Below are positions 47,449-57,000 of a DNA stretch of 64,000 nt, one piece after another; position 1 is the first letter of the stretch; every line of letters begins with the position of its first letter. The position numbers were made by a program, and so were the translations under genes. Under the pieces are notes generated by a model. It was given only the letters and a program-made list of their open reading frames with translations. It had not been told where the DNA came from and searched no databases. The DNA is from Endoconidiophora laricicola (Eukaryota > Ascomycota > Sordariomycetes > Microascales > Ceratocystidaceae): assembly GCA_001640655.1 (NCBI GenBank), contig LXGT01000166.1, positions 1 to 64,000 on the forward strand. The letters are read 5' to 3'.

Positions 47449-48075
47449 AGGCACGCATAGAGGGTCTAAGTGCGTTTTGTCATCTTTCTTATGTAAAGAA
47501 TAGCTTAGTAGTTCGACAATCTTGTAGGATTCAACTTAGATTAGATATTGAGACATCTATTATATACGTAATATCGTAAACATCTCTCTAACCTTGTCGC
47601 GTGAACATTGCGAATAGTCGTGAAATAAACTTGAGGCTTGGGGAAACCTATATAGAGCATTATAACCCTGATATAACCCATATCTTATCTGAAAACCCCC
47701 CACTAATTTTATAATTAGCGTCCGATGAAGCGCATCAAAAGTGGGGCCGTTGTTTTGTTCTTTCCCAGACCAGCGCAGTTGCCAAAGCGGACTGGAAGCG
47801 CTTGTGAAAAAAAAATAGTTTTCAAAAGCTTAAAAATTCCTTCTTGCACGTCCAAAATCTCTACTTCAGACCGAATCTTGCCCTCATCGCAGTATCAACA
47901 CAACGTCAAAGCTAAGCTATCACCGTAGGATTCAGTATATAATCTGTTCCTGCTTGTGATTGTTCATCCCACAGTCACGTCTTCGTCCTACTTGTCGCTA
48001 AATCGCTTAGCTGATTTCCGTTGCGCAAGGTAGCATCCAAGCAAACTTTCCGTTCGGAATTCTATCGATCGCACA
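47449..48075. promoter_or_regulatory. ABC transporter 3' flank and TRM4 promoter
   Basis: A 627-bp gap between two rightward genes. It holds a telobox-like ATAACCCT at 47662-47669 followed by ATAACCC at 47673-47679, about 400 bp upstream of the TRM4 start. The open frame at 47725-47928 has no recognisable content. Confidence 0.5.
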
Positions 48076-50873
48076 ATGGGTCGTGGTGGCAGAAGAAGAG
48101 GCGTAAGTTTGTCTTCATTACGGAAAGCTAGTGACTAATGCGTACCAAGTGCACTGCCTTGAGACTACGAAAAAGAGCAAAACTAACGTTGTGTGCGAAC
48201 TATAGGGTCGGAAGGGTGGCAACCGTGGCGGCCGCTCCGGTGGTGATCGCGAAGGCGCTGTTAATAACAGTGACCGCCGCGTTTCTTACCCCCAGATTGT
48301 CAAGGAGAACGAGAAGCTGGAGAAGTACTACAACGACATGCTGCAGATGCCTGAAGATGAAAAGAAGGAGTTTTGGGATGCGCTGAAGCGCGAACTTCCG
48401 AACAGTTTTCGCTTCTGTGGTTCTAAAGGGCACGTCACCAATTCATTCGAGTTTTTTTTTTTTTTGGGAAAGATGACTTTCTTTGCGTATCGGCTGAGGC
48501 CTAAAGCTAATCTTTATTACTTTCTGTAGTCACGCCCTGTCCGTCCGTAGCCTCCTCCAGACCAGATACATCCCCGAGATCACCCGCATCAAGCACGAGG
48601 ACGGTAACTTTGTCAGCCCTCCCAAGCCCGTTTCGTGGTACCCCGACGGCCTAGCCTACGACATGACCACCCCCAAGAACGTCGTGCGCCGCTTCCCTCC
48701 CTTTGCTGCTTTCCAGAAGTTCTTGGTATCTGAGACCAGCGTTGGCAATATCAGCCGCCAGGAGATTGTCAGCATGATCCCGCCACTTTTGATTGATCTG
48801 AAGCCCGGTATGTCCGTTCTGGACCTATGCGCTGCTCCTGGTAGCAAGTCAGCTCAGCTTCTGGAGATGGTTCACTCCGGCGAAGAAGCACGTATCAAGA
48901 AGGTGCTGCGTCAGCATGCCACCGAAGACGGCTTGGCTCTGGGTACTGAGACTGAGGAGGAAAAAAACGTTGATCTCTCAGCCGACCCCACTGATCAGGG
49001 CCGTGCCACCGGCCTGATCATCGCCAACGACATGGACTACAAGCGTTGCCATATGCTGGTTCATCAACTGAAGCGTTTCTCTTCGGCCAACCTTCTAGTT
49101 ACAAATCATGACGCTTCAGCGTTCCCCTCTATCAAGCTACCAGATAGCTACTCTGACAGACCAGGCAAGCGTTCGTACCTTAAGTTCGACCGTATTTTGG
49201 CCGATGTGCCTTGCACTGGCGACGGTACCCTCCGCAAGAACATGACCATGTGGCGCTCGTGGACCCCTAGCAACGCTCTGGGTCTGCACATTGTACAGGT
49301 GCGCATTCTGGTGCGCGCCCTGCAGATGCTCAAGGTCGGCGGTCGCGTCGTGTACTCTACATGCTCAATGAACCCTATCGAGAACGAGGCTGTTGTTGCT
49401 TCGGCCATCGACCGCTGCGGCGGCCCTGAGAAGGTTGGCATCATGGATTGCTCCGACCGCCTAATCGGCATGAAGCGTAAACCTGGTTTTAAGACCTGGC
49501 AGGTCATGGATAAGAGTGGCCACTGGTGGAATAATTGGTCCGAAATTGAGGAGAAGGTCAAGGCTGATTCTACTTGGGAACCTCCTGCCAAGCTGACAGA
49601 GCCCATGTTCCCTCCTGTTCCCGGTTCGCCCTGCAGTGAGCTTCCTTTGGACCGCTGCATTCGTGTCTACGCCTACCAGCAGGATACCGGCTCGTTCTTC
49701 ATCACTGTTCTGGAGAAGAAGGCCGAGATCCGCGCGCGGAATGAGAACTCCCGCAAGGAGATCGTCACGCCTGTTTCTGTTCTTGCTGAAGAGTCAGCTG
49801 GCAAGCGCAAGCTTGACGAGGTCGAAGCTTCTGATGAGATGGATGTTGACGCTAAGAAGGTCAAAGCTGGCGATGAGGCTAGCCACGATAATTCCGTTGC
49901 TCCTGAGATTAAGGTTGTTCCTGCCAAGGCCGAGGATCCAGTTGCCGAGGCCCCTATTGAGGTCGAGGAGGAGCTCGAGATTGAGGCTCCTGTCGAGACT
50001 GCTATCGTGGAGAAGAAGGGAGAGAGACGTGAGCGTGGCAAAGACACTTCGATCAGATATGAGGACCCCTTCAAGTTCCTGGCACCCGAACACCCGGTGC
50101 TGGATGAGATCTTTAAGTTCTACCATATTTCTCCTCGTTTCCCGCGTGACCGCTTTATGGTCCGCAATGCGACTGGCGAGCCCCTCAAGGCCATTTACTA
50201 CTGCTCGACTCTAGCGCGCGACATCTTAGGTGAGAACGACCTAAAGGGTGTCAAGTTCCTCCACGGTGGTGTCAAGATGTTTGTGCGCCAAGATGTGCCC
50301 AATCCCAACGTGTGCCGCTGGCGTATCCAGAGCGAGGGCATGCCCATGCTACATGGCTATCTGGGCGAGGAGCGCGTGGTTCATCTGCGTAGCCGCGAGG
50401 CCCTACGCCGTCTACTCATCGAGATGTTCCCGCGCATCAGCGATGGCGAGTGGGAGAAGCTGGGCGACATTGGCGAGCGTGTGCGCGACATGGACATGGG
50501 TTGCTATATGCTACGCGTTGAGCTGGATGCCGACGAGTCGGCGACGGAGGAGACACTAGCGGGCGAGGCGGCTCTGCGCGAACCCATGGTCTTGCCGCTG
50601 TGGAAGAGCATCTCGTCGTTAAACCTTATGCTGCCTAAGGAGGACCGTGCGGCTATGCTGCTGCGTCTGTTCAATGATAACTCGCCGCTAGTCAACAACT
50701 CACTGCTACGCCAGAAAAGCATTGCCAAGCAACAGGCCGAGGCCCAGGCGCGCCGCGAGAAGATGGAGCAGAATGGCGAAGAGGAGACTCTGGAGGTTGC
50801 CGAGGAAGAGGTGGAGGACCAGGATGGCGATCACAACGTCGAGGACGCTCCTACTCCCGAGGGGATGGATTAA
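48076..50873 (+). CDS. TRM4: tRNA (cytosine-5)-methyltransferase Trm4/Ncl1
   Basis: Three exons, 48076-48102, 48206-48429 and 48530-50873, give 864 aa. The first exon encodes only MGRGGRRRG. Intron 1 (103 nt) has GTAAGT, CTAAC and TATAG. Intron 2 (100 nt) appears to use a GC donor, required to join FRFCGSKG to HALSVRSLLQTRYIPEI. This NOL1/NOP2/sun-family enzyme adds methyl groups to C5 of cytosines at several tRNA positions. SAM-binding motif LDLCAAPGSKSAQLLE lies at about 184. The two catalytic cysteines are C312 (DVPCTGDGT) and C362 (YSTCSMNPIENEA), with the same 50-residue spacing as yeast C260 and C310. An acidic, low-complexity insert lies at about 435-510, and the C-terminus is Glu-rich. 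The gene converges on MTG2 (213 bp between stops). Confidence 0.95.
48430..48529 (+). other. Probable GC-AG intron 2 of TRM4
   Basis: Exon 3 must enter as T-CAC-GCC (HALSV) after the acceptor TTTCTGTAG, so exon 2 must end two bases into a codon. The only such site is AAAGG|GCACGT at 48430, which restores GGT (Gly) in SKGHAL. The nearby GT at 48434 is in the wrong phase and would lead into a stop. If the intron is retained, translation ends at the TAG of the acceptor itself (48527-48529). Confidence 0.75.
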
Positions 50874-51086
50874 GTCTGGCGTTCATCGTAGGTTACTGTT
50901 TGTTAGGTAGGAAAAAACCTGTTTGCACTTAGTTTAAGCATTATTACAAACATCTCGTATATAGGGCGTTTTATACTGAATTCGTTATTTTTTTTTCCTC
51001 GTATTCTACATGTTCTTTGTATGCAGTACAGTCGTGGTAATACAGTAGTTCTATATAATCTTACAAATCTATTGGTACAGTACAGA
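50874..51086. terminator. Shared 3' region of TRM4 and MTG2
   Basis: Two convergent genes end 213 bp apart. Both 3' untranslated regions and polyadenylation sites must fit here, so overlapping transcripts are likely. A T-rich stretch near 50988-50998 is present. Confidence 0.5.
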
Positions 51087-52910
51087 TCACTCATCTAGTA
51101 GTTTGACCGTGTGATTGACGATAGCGTCCATGCCATGGCCACGAATGGCGCTGATGGGAATCGCAAGCACATCATGAGTCCACGCGCCCTTGATGCCCGT
51201 AGGATGCCGCTCATCGCCCTTCTGAATCGCGTCAACATATGTCTTCAGTGCACGGAAATTTGCCTGTGTCTCCGGCATATCGGCCTTGGTAGCTACGACA
51301 TACCACGGCTTAGCGGCGATATCCAATCCAGCGTTCATCGGGTCTGGCAAATACGCCACAGGCAGTTCGGCACCAGGTGGTGCGGTGCCCATATTTCGAG
51401 TGGTACTGAACGTTGGCACGTTCGTTCCCGTCGCAGACGTCAGGTCCCAATCGATACGCTCGTCTACCTCGCGGTTACGTTCCTCCTCATCACGCATCTG
51501 GGCGTATAAGCCGACCTCATTCCACAGTGACTTAAGCGCCGCCACAGCATCACCGGCACCGAGATCGACAACAAAGGCTAGCACGCGAGCGCGCTCCACA
51601 TGTCGCAGGAACGAGATGCCGAGACCACGATCTAGATGTGCACCCTCGACAAGACCGGGGATGTCGGCAACAGTGAAGCGGGTGCGCGGCTCATGCTCGA
51701 TGCTAGCATTGGGTAAGCCGAGCTCAGGTGCTGCGGCATACTTCTGAAAAGTCCGCGTGGGCAGACGGCCGCAGTATCCATCAAGCACGACAGTTCCGAT
51801 GTTGGGCTGCAGGGTAGTGAAGGCCCAATTGCCAACGCGGGTGCGTGAGTTGCTGATCAGGCGCAGCAAAGTGCTTTTTCCAGCGTTGGGCAGGCCAACA
51901 AGTCCAACATCGGCCAGCAGCTTGAGTTCCAGCTCGATAGTCATGGTCACCGGTGGCTCGCCCTTGGTCGCCATCATGGGCCGTGGGCGGTCGCGGCACA
52001 CAAAGTGCGGATTTCCCATGCCGCCTATACCACCGGCACAGAGCAGTATCGGATGTGGCGTGGGCCGTGACAGATCCAGCTTGATCGGACCCTCCGGCTG
52101 CGCGTATAGGCGGTCCCGCTTGGGCAAACGCGGCATTTGCAGCGACTTGACATCGACGCGCGTAAGGGCGGGATACGTGACGAAGTGTTTCTTTTCAATC
52201 TCCCACGGATCCTCCACGTCCGGCAGCACAGGGCGCATGAACGGCTCCCCGCGTTCTTTAGCAGCCGCCTCTTCTTCGTCCAACAATCGCTCTTGACGAT
52301 TCCGCCGCTTGACAGCTAATCTCTGAGCCCGGAGTAATGCAGTCTGGCGCGATGCAGGGTCGTCGCGACTGGTCTCCCGTATTACAGTGCCGACTGGCAC
52401 GGTTATGACAACGTCCTGGCCACGCGAGCCCGCCTTTGCAGATCCGCGGCCGTGTTTGCCACGACCGGCTTTAACAAAAGTTTGGCGCGCAAGTTTGTAC
52501 AACGATGTCTCGCCCATAACCGCCTGGATATACACGTTGCCGCCGTTTCCGCCGTCGCCGCCATTTGCCGGTCCATCAGGCATGTAGGCTTCGCGCAGAA
52601 AAGCGACACAGCCATTGCCGCCATGGCCCGCAACTAGGGTTAGAGAGGCCTTGTCGGCAAACGTGGGCGCTGCATAATCGCCGGGTGCCGGGTTCAAATG
52701 AGAATGCTGTACCGGTGCTTCATTCGAATACGAGGATGATGGAAATGGCGCTGGAGAGGCTAATACGCTTCTCTCTTCACGCCGCGTAGTAGACGATGAG
52801 AAGCTCCTTAGAAGAGGTGAGCGTAGAACAGCTGGTGTGAAAGGCTGACGAAGATATGGGTACAAAAAGGGCAGAAACGGAGCCCGTGATGGAAGACACC
52901 ACTGCGACAT
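51087..52910 (-). CDS. MTG2: Mitochondrial Obg-family ribosome assembly GTPase
   Basis: Intronless, 607 aa. The N-terminal ~50 residues (MSQWCLPSRAPFLPFLYPYL, then RSFSSSTTRREE) are Arg/Ser-rich with few acids, as in a mitochondrial presequence. The Obg fold follows with its glycine-rich repeats (GHGGNGCVAFLREAYMPDG, GGDGGNGGNVYI, GRGKHGRGSAKAGSRGQD), interrupted by a ~90-residue charged insert. The GTPase domain has G1 GLPNAGKST at 339, G3 DIPGL near 416 and G4 TKAD near 542; TKAD replaces the usual NKxD. Obg proteins of this type assist large mitoribosomal subunit assembly. The start at 52910 (context TGTCATGTCG) is the first ATG before the presequence. Three telobox-like motifs lie 115-185 bp upstream. 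Confidence 0.94.
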   Translation of the reverse strand: MSQWCLPSRAPFLPFLYPYLRQPFTPAVLRSPLLRSFSSSTTRREERSVLASPAPFPSSSYSNEAPVQHSHLNPAPGDYAAPTFADKASLTLVAGHGGNGCVAFLREAYMPDGPANGGDGGNGGNVYIQAVMGETSLYKLARQTFVKAGRGKHGRGSAKAGSRGQDVVITVPVGTVIRETSRDDPASRQTALLRAQRLAVKRRNRQERLLDEEEAAAKERGEPFMRPVLPDVEDPWEIEKKHFVTYPALTRVDVKSLQMPRLPKRDRLYAQPEGPIKLDLSRPTPHPILLCAGGIGGMGNPHFVCRDRPRPMMATKGEPPVTMTIELELKLLADVGLVGLPNAGKSTLLRLISNSRTRVGNWAFTTLQPNIGTVVLDGYCGRLPTRTFQKYAAAPELGLPNASIEHEPRTRFTVADIPGLVEGAHLDRGLGISFLRHVERARVLAFVVDLGAGDAVAALKSLWNEVGLYAQMRDEEERNREVDERIDWDLTSATGTNVPTFSTTRNMGTAPPGAELPVAYLPDPMNAGLDIAAKPWYVVATKADMPETQANFRALKTYVDAIQKGDERHPTGIKGAWTHDVLAIPISAIRGHGMDAIVNHTVKLLDE

Positions 52911-53024
52911 GACAAATTTGGAAAAGTTCTAATCTGTAGCTAAAATAACCCAAATGACTTTCTATCTAATATCCAGTGAAACTTCGGTGAAAATTGGTGA
53001 TGCTGGACTGGACGTTCTACGTTA

Positions 53025-53093
53025 AGGGTTATGCGGCTAGGGTTATCGCATAGCAACTTTTTTTTTTCACTCATGATTAATGTTTATAACCCT
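53025..53093. promoter_or_regulatory. Cluster of three telobox-like motifs upstream of MTG2
   Basis: AGGGTTAT occurs at 53025-53032 and 53039-53046 (14 bp apart, same orientation), and its reverse complement ATAACCCT at 53086-53093. They sit 115-185 bp upstream of the MTG2 start codon. In yeasts, Tbf1-type factors bind ARCCCTAA-like sites in promoters of ribosomal and snoRNA genes, so a role in co-regulating ribosome-related genes is plausible but inferred. Confidence 0.45.
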
Positions 53094-53840
53094 AGTACTT
53101 ATACATGGCGAATTTTCTTCTTGAACTTCTCGATTATCTTCTTTATTACAGTCTCTTGTTTACGTCCACAATAATAGCTCGTGACCATAACAATCTACAT
53201 ATTGGTGATATGTTCGTGACGTCTTTATCAAAAAAACGAGCCTCATTTCGTAGTCTCAATTCGCCACAATGCTGACCTGATATCGTGGATGTGATGGAAA
53301 CCTAAGCCTATGACGACAGCTGATGCTGGCATCGACTGACCTGTGCTGAACAAATATCGAGATCCTTGATAGGCTATATACAATCTAGTTCAATGATTGT
53401 CCTCCCCATACACGGATATGTTTAGCGGACAAGCATATTACTTTGGTCTAGCCACCTAATGCCTCCTGTTGGGCGGGATGATGCAGAAGCTACTGGGTGG
53501 CAGCCCAAGCGATGCATATAGTGCTTTAGATATCGATTCTTGTGTTTGTCTAGAACGGAATTGGGTTTTTGACTGACATGTATCTGTATCTAATATCGTA
53601 CATAGTAACGATTAACAGGATTACTAAGAGCTCGATCCCAGGAGGGGTGAATAGGCGGTGAGCAAGCTTAGTCTAAGCATCTAAGCAGCAAGGTAGAAGT
53701 AACGCGTTGACCAACATCAAAAACCTCGTTAACAATGCCAATTGCTGGTATTATATTACTATGACCACTACGGGTTAAGCAACCGGGCATAGGGAAAAGA
53801 AGGAGGCTAGACCGTATCAAAGAGAGAAAGGAGGAATCAA

Positions 53841-54098
53841 ATGTCTGGGAAGCTTTTGCAGCAAATAACACCATCAAACGGAATTGAGTTGACGTCCTCC
53901 TGGCTCCGCAGATTAGCAAAGCATGAATCCTTTTACAGGTTGCTCGTCCTGATTCAGACGAACAGCAGTGGAGAGTACAGTACTTCACAGCTCAAAGCAT
54001 TGAGTGATTTGATGGGGGCAGTGAGGGATTTCGGCTTGGATTTGTCAGGGGAGAGGGGGGGCATAGAAACTGAGGTTGAAAAAGTCACTCTCAGATGA
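53841..54098 (+). CDS. Possible small hypothetical protein
   Basis: An 85-codon open frame starting MSGKLLQQITPSNGIELTSS and ending EVEKVTLR. Its composition (mixed hydrophobic and charged residues, likely helices around SSWLRRLAKHESFYRLLVLI) is more protein-like than other frames nearby, but I recognise no family and see no flanking introns or conserved motif. The 3' third is carried by G-rich DNA. It may be chance. Confidence 0.2.
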   Translation: MSGKLLQQITPSNGIELTSSWLRRLAKHESFYRLLVLIQTNSSGEYSTSQLKALSDLMGAVRDFGLDLSGERGGIETEVEKVTLR

Positions 54099-57000
54099 TT
54101 ACCTCGATTATTCCTAGTTTAGGGCTTTGTATCTATTTGACAATCTTCTGCCGCATATCAAAATATGGAATATGGAGATGAAGGCGAATTCACGAGGCAT
54201 TATTAAAGAAAGGAAAGCTTGCGAAAGAGGCGCAAAAGAATAGATACATTAGTAGTAAGTTCATGATCGACCGCTAAAAGACTGGGCTCCTGGAACATAG
54301 CCTAGAAAGTGACTGAGCTAGATCTAAACTGGCAAAGATGAGGCTGTCATCACTTGACAATATGGTACGGAGCAACGGCGACAATAACAAGTATCTGTGT
54401 CGGTAAAGGATGAAAAGAGAGGGGGTAGGTAGAGAAGGTTTACTAGGGTTCTGCTGAAAGAAGATTCTCGCGCGGATGTCTCGTTCCTTTCTTGTAAGTC
54501 GTCATGTGAAGAATAAGCAATCAGCTCATTACCTAGTTGGGTGAGTTGGTTCCTAGAGAGTAAGGCAAGGAAAATAATACCCTTGTTTTTCAGGCTGGCT
54601 TTGTCAGCTTCAGAGACCTAGTAAGGAACAGTAAGTCGCCGTGATGAATCTACAGTACAGACAAATTGCTTACTTTAAAGAATCTGAGTAATGTGCTCGG
54701 ATCAAAGTTGCTAGCGGAGTCATGAGACTATGAAGACTTGGGGGGAAGATAACTCTAGATAATGTAGAGAACAGATGCATGGCCTCACAGTAATAATAAG
54801 AATGATCAACATGGACTGGCTGGTCAACTAGAACGAACGAACCAGTGAACGGACCGCAGTTTAAGCCTGTCTAAGTTGTGGTTTAAGCCCAGCCCAGCCT
54901 TCTCACCGCCCTGGAATTGGACCAAAGAATCCTGAGGCTATCAAGCATCTCGATATCGTGACAAACGGCAAAAAGCAACATTACGGAATTTCAGACCACA
55001 GATAAGTTCTGAAGGACTGCCTGCCGTTCATATGACACAACCCTTTGTATAACTAAATAAGCTTATGCAAGCCGCTTACACTATAGTGTGCGTTTGAATT
55101 GGTTGTGCATTGCTAGTAGAGGACGCTACACAAACCTGTATTATTCGCCGTCATGGCAGCTGTATTGTGGGGGGATGCATGCAAAGGTGGCTTGCATTGG
55201 CGAACGGCCTCGAATTTCTGCTATTCGAGCCACGACAGCAAACGAGGCTGCAGAGACCACTCGTAAATATATATGTAGCTAGTATACAAACTGGATATAG
55301 TCGAAATGTACTGGCTTCTGTTACTGCCGCATTATGTCTGCGGATACTGTTTATGTAGTGCTTGATAGTATCTTGGGGTAAGCATTATGAGCTCCATCCT
55401 CCGTGGAGCCACTAGTTAGCCCACCTGATTGCTATACTGGCACCTGGAAGCTTGGGCAACATTAATGGCCCAATTGGTGTCTACAACATGTCTTGAGGTT
55501 GACATGACAGTTCAAGCGTAGTTTGCCTGTAAGTGCAATTTTTTGTAGCTTTTGGTGGCTTGTTTTCTTATTTATTTATGCGGCAAATGAGAAGCCAACC
55601 ATGCAGCCAATGTCTTGGATTCTTCTTTTGCGTATTACTTCTCACGACTGAACAAGAGACTGATGTAGTATTGGCTACTCCAATATGTGAAGGCGTTGCA
55701 TCAGGGGAGGAGAGACTGACCTGATTAGGCTCGATGCTACCTCTTATTCTGTTTGCGCAGTAGGTGAGATGGTTCGTTCCGAGGAGAGGCCCGGTGATAG
55801 CAGCCAATACAGAAACAATAACTCATTGGTGATAATGCTAATTAAGGTCCAAGCTCTAGAGCGAATTGCGCCCGGGGCCGGCTATGGTGTTCGATAGCCT
55901 GAACTAGAAAGCGGCTGGAAGCGCTGCCAGAAACATCAGCTGTGGAAATCAGGCGTTTGTGAGGCAATATGATAATTGACTATATTAAAGAAGTTGAACA
56001 ACGGTAGCCTGAACACTTTTTGCCGGCCATCGAGTTTGTCGAGCTCAATGCCAACTTTTGTGCCCGATTTTGAACAATAGGTGCTAGAAGCTGAATAAGA
56101 TTACTGATAAGAAAAAAACAACCAAGTAAACAACAAACGTAGCATTGTGCCAATTAACCCGTTTCGGCAGTACAAGCCAGCATATAGCTTCGTGGCTTCC
56201 ATTATTTCCCGCACGGCAGCGAGGCTGAACTGAGAGTTTCTGGCCTTTTCTTCTTCTCCTTATTTCAGAAATTCCAATCATCTATCTTGCTATATTACTT
56301 CTGTACAGGCTTTTGTTTTACCATCCATTTCAGCATTGCTACTATAGCCACACCGACCTAGGATACTTACCGTCCCTCGATCATCTCTCTTCATCTACCA
56401 TCAACGTTAGCTGGCTTCTTAGCTTCTCCAAATTACCACCCTTATTTGCTACCATATACTACCGATCTCTTGCCAACGATACCATTGGACAAACCCAACT
56501 GTCATCATCAAAACCTCTATATTGGCGGTTGATAATCGTACAGTCTTCCTTTTATTTTGCTGCTAGTCGCGCCGACGCCACGGGTTAGCTTACAAACTAC
56601 CATCACATATTTGCCAGCTAGCCTCTGTTTCACGTCCAATATTCGATTTGCTTGCTCTGCTCTGGAATAGAGCTTGCTGGCTGATCGATTATCATTGCTT
56701 TTCTTCCCCGATCGGGAATTTATGCTGTGACGGACGGTACCCGACCAAATCTTTTACTTCTTTGCCCTAATCGTTCGTTCGTGCCCAACGAGACCTCAGT
56801 TTCTACTTCCTTTCTATTTCGTATCTGCCTGCCCAGAAGAAACGATCTGCATGTCTACTGGCATTATTGGCCACGGAATATTCTGACTGCCTGTCCGATA
56901 ACCATAAACCAGGCCCTCATCTTGATCTGGATCAATCCATCTTTAACTCCATGTCCTTTTCGTATTGAGATCTCGTCGTTCACTAGCTGCAAACGCATCC

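Noticed and set aside
49148..50214. Alternative open frames over TRM4 on both strands
   Set aside because: They overlap the catalytic domain and the acidic insert of Trm4 and have no independent motifs.
51757..52296. 179-codon plus-strand open frame opposite MTG2
   Set aside because: It is antisense to the conserved Obg/GTPase domain; Ser/Pro-rich composition results from the GC-rich coding strand.
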